Source: Candidatus Pelearchaeum sp.
Lineage (GTDB): Archaea; Thermoproteota; Nitrososphaeria_A; Caldarchaeales; Caldarchaeaceae
Assembly: GCA_015520425.1 (NCBI GenBank)
Contig: WAQC01000062.1
Span: 1-11,119, forward strand
Direction: 5' to 3'
Length of the DNA stretch: 11,119 bases
Shown here: one piece after another, positions 1-6,586 of the stretch
Position numbering within the stretch: the stretch's first letter is position 1
Layout of the letters: each line of letters opens with the position of its first letter
Position numbers and translations under genes: made by a program
Notes under the pieces: model-generated
Database searches by the model: none
Seen by the model: the letters and a program-made list of their open reading frames with translations, nothing else
What the model was told of the DNA's origin: nothing

Positions 1-294
1 GAGTGTTGCTGCTGATAGGCTCATAATGCCGAAGGCCATCATCGCTATCCCAAGAGCGAGCAAGGCGGCGAAGCGCCTACTCCTATCGGAGAGGCTGCCG
101 ACGAAGGGGCGTGCCAAGACCGACGCTAGATACAAGACACCAGCCACCACGCCCACATGAAGCTTGGAGAGGCCATAGTAGCTGATTAGTAGAGGGTATA
201 TCATGGGAAAGATGAAGAGCGTCCCATCGTTGATGAAATGCGCTATTGAAGTAGCTGCGAGACTCCTCCAGCGCTCACCGAGGCTAAGCTCCAT
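1..294 (-). CDS. Major facilitator superfamily transporter, N-terminal part (runs off the left edge)
   Basis: The 98 visible codons encode the beginning of a multi-spanning membrane transporter. Three hydrophobic segments are visible (about residues 12-36, 46-68 and 76-98). Between the second and third lies the ARPFVGSLSDRSRR loop (61-74), the characteristic cytoplasmic loop 2-3 motif of the major facilitator superfamily (G-x-L-x-D-R-x-x-R type). The His19-x-x-Asn-Asp pattern in helix 1 resembles the fosmidomycin-resistance-like branch, but the substrate cannot be told from this fragment. The ATG lies seven bases after the argS stop, so the two genes are probably co-transcribed. A purine run (AAGGGGG) abuts the ATG, and a GGAG within the end of argS may be the better-spaced ribosome site. 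The rest of the gene is outside the window. Confidence 0.8.
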   Translation of the reverse strand, partial: MELSLGERWRSLAATSIAHFINDGTLFIFPMIYPLLISYYGLSKLHVGVVAGVLYLASVLARPFVGSLSDRSRRFAALLALGIAMMAFGIMSLSAATL

Positions 295-301
295 CCCCCT
301 T

Positions 302-2185
302 CTACATCTCCTCAAGCAGAGGTATTCCTAATACCCAGCAGACATTCTCCATTACTTGCCTAAACGCCTTGACTAGGCCGAGTCTAAAGCGCGTGGTCTC
401 CTCACCAGCGCCTAAGACGGGGCACTTCTCGTAAAAATCGTTGAACGTGCTTGAGAGCTCATGCGCATAGACGGCGAGGCGCTTGATGAGCAAGAGCTTC
501 TCAACCTCCTCCATAACCAGCGGCATCTGAGCTAGCCTCCTGACAAGCTCCTTCTCCGCCTCATGAAGCTCATCCGAGGGAGGCTTAACAGAATGCTCAG
601 CCCATCCAGACTTCTCCAAAATACGCGTGGCGCGAGCATAGCTATACTGGAGGTATGGGCCTGTATCTCCCTCAAGAGAAGCAGCCTCCTCGGTGTCAAA
701 GACTATCATCTTCTCGGCGTCGCTCTTCAGCAGGTCATACCTAAGGGCTGCCACGGCTATCTTCTCCCCCGTTTCTTCTAGCCTCTCCCTTCCCCAGTCT
801 GGATGCCGCTTCGCAGCCTCCTCAGCGGCTTTATGCTTGATTACGTCTAAAACAGTGTCGGCGTTGATGTATATCCCCTCGCGGCCGCTCATGTGGGTAA
901 ACCTACCGCCAGCATCCACACCCAGCCGCTCAGCATCACGCTTACTCAACGTAACAACGGCATAGGCAAAGTGTATGTAACGCCCCTCACCAGCCCCTAG
1001 AGCCTTCACACCATACTTAACAACCTCCTGCGGCCTCTTCTGCCTAGCATCTATGACATTAACTGAGAGCCATGTGCTCCCTAGAGTGAATCTCTCATCC
1101 CCGTCTGGGTCTGTTATGAGTATCCGTGTCCCGTCTGGGTTCTCGCCCCACACGCTATATGTGAAGTCTCGTTCTAGTAGGCCGAGTTTCCACGCTGCGT
1201 AAGCAATATCACGCGCAACGTATGTGGTTACGCCGTCGCTCTTAACCAGCACCTCGTCCCCCTCCCTGCTTAGCGTCGGGTGGCCTGCCAAGCTTATGAG
1301 CCAGCACCCCCTCTTAGGCCCGTCCTCCGCTAGGTAGATTATCCCGCTCTTCTTGAGGCGTTCAAACGTCTCGCGCCAGATGTCAAACGCTATGATGTCG
1401 CTCTCCCTGTTGAGTATGTCGTAGCGCGCGCCTAGCCGCCAGCATGTGGAGAGCTGCTCCCGCAATACGCGGCTAACGAGCCTGCGGTTATATCTGAATG
1501 TCTCAGAGCTAGTGTCCTCAAGCTCGGCGATTATCCTACGCTTCTCCGCGGCGAGCTCTGGCTCGGATTCCACGCGCTTATTGACCTCCGCATAAACCCT
1601 GCCGCAGTACTCGTCAAACCTCTCGCCGTCTGGCGGTTGCTCGCTGTAGCCAAGCTTCCTGAACGCTAGGTGTATGTCGGCCATCTGGTTCCCGCTGTCG
1701 TCTATGTAGTTGGCTACAACCACTCTGTAGCCGAGCTTTGTGAAGAGCCGTGCTAGGGTATCGCCTAGGCATACGTTGCGCGCATGGCCTATGTGGAGCG
1801 CCTTATTGGGGTTCACGCTGGTATGCTCCACTAAGACTGTTCTCCCCTCTCCAGAAGGCTTGAACCCATAATTCTCGCGCTCTTCCAGAACCTCTCCCAC
1901 GACAGACTCGGCGAACAGTCCCCACCTAACCCTGAAGTTGATGTAGCCAGGCGCCACCGCCTCAGCAGAGGCCACAAGCCTAGCAGCGGAGAAATCCATC
2001 TTACGGACAGTTTCCTCAGCTATCTGTATTGGTGGTCTCTTCAGCTTCCTAGCCAGCTCAAAAGGCGCTGTGCTTGAGAGCTCGCCATAGCTGGGGTGCT
2101 TAGGTATCTCCAGCCTAGGCTCCTCTACCCCAGCCTGCCTCAATAACTCTGTTACCTCATTGATGAGCCGCCGCAAACCTATCAC
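302..2185 (-). CDS. argS: Arginyl-tRNA synthetase (class I)
   Basis: This cytosolic enzyme charges tRNA-Arg with arginine using ATP. The 627 residues fit the family. An N-terminal additional domain (about 1-110) is followed by the class I catalytic core with the HIGH motif at 131-134 (context NPNKALHIGHARN) and a YIDDSGNQ segment at 160-167. MSGREG at 432-437 stands in for the KMSKS loop. The C-terminal DALR-type anticodon-binding domain contains DTGPYLQYSYARA (507-519) and FYEKCPVLGA (584-593). The KMSKS-equivalent has His in place of the first Lys (HMSGR); many arginyl-tRNA synthetases have a degenerate loop, so this does not imply loss of activity. The start is GTG; no in-frame start lies just upstream. 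A TATA-like TTTTAAAATAG sits about 60 bases upstream, at the end of the S16 protease gene, so argS may have its own promoter. Confidence 0.97.
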   Translation of the reverse strand: MIGLRRLINEVTELLRQAGVEEPRLEIPKHPSYGELSSTAPFELARKLKRPPIQIAEETVRKMDFSAARLVASAEAVAPGYINFRVRWGLFAESVVGEVLEERENYGFKPSGEGRTVLVEHTSVNPNKALHIGHARNVCLGDTLARLFTKLGYRVVVANYIDDSGNQMADIHLAFRKLGYSEQPPDGERFDEYCGRVYAEVNKRVESEPELAAEKRRIIAELEDTSSETFRYNRRLVSRVLREQLSTCWRLGARYDILNRESDIIAFDIWRETFERLKKSGIIYLAEDGPKRGCWLISLAGHPTLSREGDEVLVKSDGVTTYVARDIAYAAWKLGLLERDFTYSVWGENPDGTRILITDPDGDERFTLGSTWLSVNVIDARQKRPQEVVKYGVKALGAGEGRYIHFAYAVVTLSKRDAERLGVDAGGRFTHMSGREGIYINADTVLDVIKHKAAEEAAKRHPDWGRERLEETGEKIAVAALRYDLLKSDAEKMIVFDTEEAASLEGDTGPYLQYSYARATRILEKSGWAEHSVKPPSDELHEAEKELVRRLAQMPLVMEEVEKLLLIKRLAVYAHELSSTFNDFYEKCPVLGAGEETTRFRLGLVKAFRQVMENVCWVLGIPLLEEM

Positions 2186-2242
2186 ACAGCCAGCGTCGCA
2201 TAGTAGGGTGCCAGAGCCAACCCCAGCCTTTGGTATGCCGCT

Positions 2243-2251
2243 ATTTTAAAA
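2243..2251 (-). promoter_or_regulatory. Candidate TATA box for argS
   Basis: On the minus strand the sequence reads TTTTAAAATAG, a good match to an archaeal TATA element, in the 66-base gap between the S16 protease stop and the argS GTG. Transcription starting about 25-27 bases downstream would give a leader of roughly 35 bases. This is inferred from composition and position only. Confidence 0.4.
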
Positions 2252-2905
2252 CTACCCACCACAAGAGAGGCTCTCAATAATTCTTAACGCCTCCTGAACG
2301 GTGCGGGCTGGAATAACACCTATCCCATCAACAACTACCGCCTCGCTGTAGTTTTCCTCTGGTATTATGATTGCATCAAGCCCCGCATCACGCGCGGCGG
2401 TAATTTTCTCCGCTATGTTCGCGACTGGGAGTATTCTACCATTAACATCTAGCGCGCCTGTAACCGCTATCTTGCAACTTAGCTCCAGGCCTTGGGCTTC
2501 TGCTATAAGGAGGAGAGCAACAGCCGCACCTATGCTATCGCCATCAACCACTAGAACATTGTTTGGGAGAAGAAGCTTGACTGTGGTTTGTTGAAAATCT
2601 ACGGCCCCGCTCAAAGCTTTTGACGCGACACGCTTTGCGTTCTCCACAGCCTCGGCAAACTGGCTCGCAGCCACAGCCCCTTCCACAACATCCGCGCCTT
2701 GATTATTGACTATCCTAAGCCCCACCACGAATGCGCTTGGCCTCAACTCCATGCCAAACTCGTCTGAGACGTATCTAACCGCTACTGCGTTTATCTCCCC
2801 TGTGGTGCTGCTTCCCTCTATGGGTTTTGTCGCGGCTATGTTGAGTAGGACGGCCATGCTTACTATGATTACCACCGCTAGCAGGGGCTGGGCTCCTAGC
2901 CTCAT
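2252..2905 (-). CDS. Stand-alone, membrane-anchored Lon-type (S16) serine protease
   Basis: The 217 residues start with a short basic N-terminus and one hydrophobic segment (about 7-25), then a Lon-type proteolytic domain. The catalytic Ser is in DGDSIG (Ser124) and the Lys in NIAEK (Lys167). The 43-residue spacing equals that of Ser679 and Lys722 in E. coli Lon. The surrounding TGALDVNGRILPV and AGLDAIIIPEEN segments also match the family. There is no AAA+ ATPase domain, unlike LonA or LonB. The N-terminal anchor and charge pattern suggest the protease domain faces outside; this topology is inferred. The ATG overlaps the livM-like stop in ATGA, with GGAGG just upstream, so the two genes are probably translationally coupled. 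Substrate is unknown; peptide or membrane-protein processing is plausible. Confidence 0.88.
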   Translation of the reverse strand: MRLGAQPLLAVVIIVSMAVLLNIAATKPIEGSSTTGEINAVAVRYVSDEFGMELRPSAFVVGLRIVNNQGADVVEGAVAASQFAEAVENAKRVASKALSGAVDFQQTTVKLLLPNNVLVVDGDSIGAAVALLLIAEAQGLELSCKIAVTGALDVNGRILPVANIAEKITAARDAGLDAIIIPEENYSEAVVVDGIGVIPARTVQEALRIIESLSCGG

Positions 2906-3909
2906 AGCTCCTCCACGCCCTTAACCCTCATCCTACGCAGAGCTCCCCTAACAACACCTATTATCCCCTCTGGAAACATCAATCCCAGAACAACCACTAG
3001 CACACCAAGCAGGAACCTCCAATACACTGTGAAGCTGAAGACCGCTGTGTTGAGAATCGTGTATGTCGCGGCCCCCAGTATTGGGCCTATGAACGTCTTA
3101 TACCCCCCCAGTATCACCATCACGACAAGCTCTATTGAGAATATCCAGTGTATTATCCTGGGAGTCGCTACCTGCGATGCCTGGGCGAAGAGGGCTCCAG
3201 CTATGCCTGCGTAGAAGCCTGAGAGGATGAAGGCATACCATACATATCTCTTAACAGGTATTCCTACGAACTCAGCCCTAAAATCATTCTCCCTAATAGC
3301 TTTCAAAGCCGCTCCAAACGGTGAATTCACAATCTTCCACATAACGAACAACAGAACGAGGAAAGCGGCTAGGATGACATAATACATGACTGTCTGGTAT
3401 TCCCTGAAACTGAGAGGAGAGAGGTCCATCCCAAGTATCGTCGGCCTCCTCACGCGGAGGGCGAAGCCAGGCTCAATACCGTTGAAGAAAGCGAAATACG
3501 TTATCAAGAAGAGCACTACTACATGGACGACTTGGGAGAGGGCTAGGGTTAGAATTGAGAAGTAGAGCCGCGTATGCCGTGATGAGATATAACCAAAGGC
3601 AACCGCAAGTAGTGTTGAGACGACTATCCCAGAGAGCAGATAAACTTCTATCTGTGTTGTGCCGAAGAATCTATACACGAAGCCTCCAGCATAGACTCCC
3701 GCGCCGAAGTATGCCGAATGGCCTAGTGAGAGCCTGCCAGTATATCCGAAGAGCAGGTTAACGCCCAGACCAGCGAGAGAGAATACGAGTATGAGGTTGG
3801 CTATCTCTATCATATAGTCCGTCAGAAACAGCGGTAAAACTAGGGAAATAGCCAAGAGCGGCGCGAGATAGTTAAGCCTCCTCAGCACCTCAGACCCTAA
3901 TACACGCAT
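2902..3909 (-). CDS. livM: LivM-type branched-chain amino acid ABC transporter permease
   Basis: This is an integral membrane protein of about 335 residues with around eight to ten hydrophobic segments. The early GYTGRLSLGHSAYFGAGVYA stretch (about residues 56-75) is the hallmark of the LivM permease family, and a late GGYKTFIGPILGA segment matches its C-terminal conserved loop. LivM normally pairs with LivH, the ATPases LivG/LivF and a periplasmic-type binding protein to import branched-chain amino acids or related small solutes such as urea. None of these lies nearby. The upstream ATPases are of the peptide type instead, 56-59 bases away. I favour the ATG at 3907-3909; a GTG directly before it would add one residue. 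A TATA-like element about 31 bases upstream suggests a leaderless transcript shared with the protease. Confidence 0.9.
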   Translation of the reverse strand: MRVLGSEVLRRLNYLAPLLAISLVLPLFLTDYMIEIANLILVFSLAGLGVNLLFGYTGRLSLGHSAYFGAGVYAGGFVYRFFGTTQIEVYLLSGIVVSTLLAVAFGYISSRHTRLYFSILTLALSQVVHVVVLFLITYFAFFNGIEPGFALRVRRPTILGMDLSPLSFREYQTVMYYVILAAFLVLLFVMWKIVNSPFGAALKAIRENDFRAEFVGIPVKRYVWYAFILSGFYAGIAGALFAQASQVATPRIIHWIFSIELVVMVILGGYKTFIGPILGAATYTILNTAVFSFTVYWRFLLGVLVVVLGLMFPEGIIGVVRGALRRMRVKGVEEL

Positions 3910-3935
3910 CACGCCACATCAGCATAGAAACCAAG

Positions 3936-3944
3936 AAAATTAAG
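3936..3944 (-). promoter_or_regulatory. Candidate TATA box for the livM-protease pair
   Basis: The minus strand reads CTTAATTTT in the short gap between the dppF stop and livM. Its centre is about 31 bases upstream of the livM ATG, the spacing expected for a leaderless archaeal transcript. It suggests livM and the protease can be expressed independently of dppDF. Based on sequence and spacing only. Confidence 0.35.
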
Positions 3945-3968
3945 AGTTAACGCAATTTGATGATTGTA

Positions 3969-4946
3969 CTACTCTCCTGGATATAGGTGGCAGGCTACGT
4001 AGTGGCCCTGCTTAATCTCTATTAGGGGTGGTGTTTGTTTGCTGCATTTTTCCATGGCGTATGGGCATCGTGGGTGGAAGTTGCAGCCGCTGGGCGGGTT
4101 TGCGGGGCTTAGGGGCTCACCCATAACGCTCCTCCTCTCGCGGAATCTATTAGCTGGGTCTGGCTCTGGCACAGCGTCTATGAGAGCCTGCGTATAGGGG
4201 TGTAGCGGGTTCTCAACAACCTCAACGGGCTCGGAGAACTCTACAATCTTCCCCAAGTGCATGACCGCCAGCTTGTCGCTGAAATGCCTAGCCGTAGCTA
4301 TGTCGTGTGTTATGTAGAGGAACGCTATGTCATGTTTTTCCTGCAACTCGCGCATGAGGTAGAGTATCTCAGCCCTGCTGGATGCGTCTATCATTGAGAC
4401 AGGCTCGTCGGCGGCTATGTATTCGGGCCTTAGGATGAGCGCCCGCGCTATCCCGACGCGCTGCCTCTGCCCTCCGCTGAGCATGTGGGGATATTTGCCC
4501 AAAAACTCCTCTGCTGGAGTTAGCTTCACATCCTCCAACGCCCTTATCACAAGCTCCAGCCGCTCATCACTGGTGGAGCCTATCTTGTGGAGTATGAGCG
4601 GCTCTTCAACAAGCTGACGAACAGTCATGAATGGGTCTAGGCTGGAGTAGGGGTCTTGGAATATCGCTTGAGCGCGCCGCCTAAACCAGCGAAGCTCCTT
4701 CTCAGGCGTCTCAGTAATGTCCTTACCGTCAAACAGTACTCTCCCGCTAGTGGGCTTGAGCAGCCGTAGAGACACGCGGGCAAGCGTGGTCTTGCCAGAG
4801 CCAGACTCACCAACAAGAGCCAAGGTCTCGCCGCGCTTGAGAGAGATGCTCACACCATCAACGGCCTTAACATCAACCGACCTGAAAAATCCCTTCCTAA
4901 CCCTGAAATACATCCTAACATCTTGGAGCTTTAGGAGCTCCGTCAA
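3969..4946 (-). CDS. dppF: Oligopeptide/dipeptide ABC transporter ATP-binding protein (DppF/OppF type)
   Basis: This cytoplasmic ATPase subunit would energise a peptide importer. All the motifs are present: Walker A GESGSGKTT (46-54), Q-loop FQDP (96-99), signature LSGGQ (156-160), Walker B with Asp180-Glu181, and switch His214. The C-terminal oligo/dipeptide extension begins at NPLHPYTQAL (about 246-255). It carries four cysteines (288, 294, 301, 319) in a PxxGCxFHPRCPYxxEKC arrangement with the same spacing as in dppD. A matching Cys set has been linked to an iron-sulfur cluster in at least one bacterial DppD; here that is an inference. The start is TTG, overlapping the dppD stop in TTGA, with GGTGAGG upstream as ribosome site. 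No peptide permease or binding-protein gene is nearby; the next gene is a LivM-type permease. Confidence 0.94.
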   Translation of the reverse strand: MTELLKLQDVRMYFRVRKGFFRSVDVKAVDGVSISLKRGETLALVGESGSGKTTLARVSLRLLKPTSGRVLFDGKDITETPEKELRWFRRRAQAIFQDPYSSLDPFMTVRQLVEEPLILHKIGSTSDERLELVIRALEDVKLTPAEEFLGKYPHMLSGGQRQRVGIARALILRPEYIAADEPVSMIDASSRAEILYLMRELQEKHDIAFLYITHDIATARHFSDKLAVMHLGKIVEFSEPVEVVENPLHPYTQALIDAVPEPDPANRFRERRSVMGEPLSPANPPSGCNFHPRCPYAMEKCSKQTPPLIEIKQGHYVACHLYPGE

Positions 4947-5914
4947 CCAGCCTCACCCGCGTATAGCCAGCATTTGACGCTCCATCCATCTTCAATGGCT
5001 ATGCTAGGTGGCTCTGAGCTGCGGCATTTCTCCATCACATAGGGGCATCGTGGGTGGAACCTACAGCCACTAGGCGGTGAGGTTAGGTCTGGGGGCTGGC
5101 CAGGCACGAAGTCTGGCTTAGGGCCGCGGAGACGCGGTGTGGCAGCTATGAGCTTCTGCGTATAGGGATGGCGTGGGCTAAGTAGAACCTGCTCAGCAGA
5201 GCCAACCTCCACAACCTCACCAGCATACATGACAGCAATCCTATCACTAATATCACTAGCCAACGCTATGTCATGAGTTATGAATATCATAGAGAGGCCA
5301 AGCTCGCGCTTAAGGCGCTTAAGCATGTTCATTATCTGAGCCTGTATGCTCACATCTAGTGCTGATGTAGGCTCATCTAGGATTACCAGTTTTGGGTTCA
5401 TTATCAGGGCCGTCGCTATCACTATACGCTGCTTCATACCGCCGCTAAGCTCGTGTGGATACCTGTTGAAGACATCATCAGACAGCCCAACGCGGCGCAT
5501 AACTTCGCGAGCCGCCCTGAACGCTTCCTCGCGAGAAGCCCCAGCATGAACCATGAGCGGCTCAGCCACCTGAAACCCAACCCTTATCACTGGATTCAAG
5601 ATATTCATAGCCCCTTGGAAGACCATGGATACAACACGCCACCTAATCCTGCGCCTGACTTCATCCTCATCAAGCCTAACCACATCAACTCCATCAATAA
5701 CTACGCTGCCCTCATACAGCGCCGTGTTGGGTGGAAGGAACTTAATTATAGCGTTGGCAAGGCTTGACTTGCCGCATCCAGATTCACCAACAACCCCCAA
5801 AACCTCGCCAACGCGCATGGTGAGAGAAACATTATCTACCGCTCTAACAACACCACGCGCAGACCTATAATACAGCCTAAGCCCATCAATGCTCAGCAGA
5901 TTACTCTGCCCCAA
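4943..5914 (-). CDS. dppD: Oligopeptide/dipeptide ABC transporter ATP-binding protein (DppD/OppD type)
   Basis: First gene of the minus-strand transporter block and partner of dppF in the ATPase heterodimer of a peptide ABC importer. It has Walker A GESGCGKSS (43-51), Q-loop Gln100, signature LSGGM (156-160), Walker B VILDEP with Asp180-Glu181, and His214 in FITHD. The C-terminal oligo_HPY region (SPRHPYTQKL, about 246-255) is followed by cysteines 284, 290, 297 and 315, a possible Fe-S ligand set. The start is TTG: an in-frame TGA lies two codons upstream, so no longer protein is possible, and no ATG lies near the beginning. A TATA-like region centred about 33 bases upstream, shared with the divergent DUF420 gene, fits a nearly leaderless mRNA. 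DppA, DppB and DppC are not in the window. Confidence 0.94.
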   Translation of the reverse strand: MGQSNLLSIDGLRLYYRSARGVVRAVDNVSLTMRVGEVLGVVGESGCGKSSLANAIIKFLPPNTALYEGSVVIDGVDVVRLDEDEVRRRIRWRVVSMVFQGAMNILNPVIRVGFQVAEPLMVHAGASREEAFRAAREVMRRVGLSDDVFNRYPHELSGGMKQRIVIATALIMNPKLVILDEPTSALDVSIQAQIMNMLKRLKRELGLSMIFITHDIALASDISDRIAVMYAGEVVEVGSAEQVLLSPRHPYTQKLIAATPRLRGPKPDFVPGQPPDLTSPPSGCRFHPRCPYVMEKCRSSEPPSIAIEDGWSVKCWLYAGEAG

Positions 5915-5941
5915 CTCTCAAGACACGCATTTTTGCAACAA

Positions 5942-5952
5942 TTTAAAATAAA
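5942..5952. promoter_or_regulatory. Candidate bidirectional TATA box between dppD and the DUF420 gene
   Basis: TTTAAAATAAA in the 63-base divergent gap contains the self-complementary core TTTAAA and reads as an archaeal TATA box on both strands. Its centre is 31 bases from the plus-strand ATG (5978) and 33 bases from the minus-strand TTG (5914). That is right for two very short-leader transcripts starting from one AT-rich element. No separate second box is obvious in the gap. Confidence 0.5.
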
Positions 5953-5977
5953 CCCATAATAACGACTAGGGCAAGGC

Positions 5978-6541
5978 ATGCAATCACAGGAGTCACGGAG
6001 AAAGTATCCATTTCCACTAACGCTAGTCATCACGCTAATACTCTACTCAGCCCTAGCTTTTGTCCTCTTTGGAGAGAGGCCCGAATCACTAACCCCAGAG
6101 CTAGCCACGCTAGTCCAGATACTACCCCACACAATAGCCGCGGTAAACGCTGTCGCCCTCACCTCACTCCTACTCGGCCTTAGGGCGATTAAACAAAGAG
6201 AGATAACCAAGCATAGAATCTACATGACGCTCGCAGTAATACTGATAATAGCGTTCCTCATAATGTACGTAACGCGCATAAACCTGGGTGGCGTTAAGCA
6301 GTTCCAAGGGCCTGAGATAATCTACATCTACATATACCTACCGCTCCTAGTAATTCACGTCTTCCTCTCAATAGTCTCGGTTCCCTTAGTGGTGTATAAC
6401 ACGCTTACGGGGATGATGCTTCCCTTTAGCACTGTAGCCCAGACACGCCACCCAAAGGTCGGGAAGCTGGCAGTTGCCATGTGGTCAGTAAGCCTAGCAC
6501 TGGGGATAATCGTGTATTTCCTCCTCAACTACATAAAATAA
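5978..6541 (+). CDS. DUF420 / CtaM-like membrane protein
   Basis: The 187-residue protein has about five hydrophobic helices (roughly 12-31, 43-69, 80-99, 116-141 and 164-184). Four histidines lie at helix ends or in loops: His51 (LPHTIAAVNA), His79 (ITKHRIYM), His127 (LVIHVFLS) and His158 (TRHPKVGK). This His pattern and length match the DUF420 family, whose bacterial members CtaM/YozB are needed for maturation of haem-copper terminal oxidases. Haem or metal handling in the membrane is therefore a reasonable guess, but no oxidase genes are in view to support it. The ATG is about 31 bases from a TATA-like element and has no clear ribosome site, consistent with a leaderless mRNA. Confidence 0.8.
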   Translation: MQSQESRRKYPFPLTLVITLILYSALAFVLFGERPESLTPELATLVQILPHTIAAVNAVALTSLLLGLRAIKQREITKHRIYMTLAVILIIAFLIMYVTRINLGGVKQFQGPEIIYIYIYLPLLVIHVFLSIVSVPLVVYNTLTGMMLPFSTVAQTRHPKVGKLAVAMWSVSLALGIIVYFLLNYIK

Positions 6542-6572
6542 AAAATAATTACCAGCCATGAGCTTGTCTTGG

Positions 6573-6580
6573 GAAGGAGA
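6573..6580 (+). promoter_or_regulatory. Ribosome binding site deciding the acylphosphatase start
   Basis: GAAGGAGA ends six bases before the ATG at 6587. It supports that ATG rather than the in-frame TTG at 6569, which would place the ribosome site inside the coding region. Confidence 0.7.
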
Positions 6581-6586
6581 CATAGC

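Noticed and set aside
302..2185. Loss of the canonical KMSKS motif in ArgS as a sign of an inactive enzyme.
   Set aside because: Degenerate KMSKS loops are common in arginyl-tRNA synthetases, and all other core motifs and the anticodon-binding domain are intact.
2186..2251. Possible small RNA or tRNA remnant in the gap before argS.
   Set aside because: No cloverleaf or T-loop consensus is visible; the stretch is explained by a TATA-like element and a short leader.
5453..5767. A plus-strand frame of 104 codons opposite dppD.
   Set aside because: It lies wholly inside a gene with intact ATPase motifs on the other strand and resembles no protein I recognise.
6569..6586. A longer acylphosphatase starting at the TTG at 6569 (adds MGRRHS).
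   Set aside because: The GGAAGGAGA ribosome site would be inside the coding region; it is ideally placed for the ATG at 6587, and the domain begins right after it.
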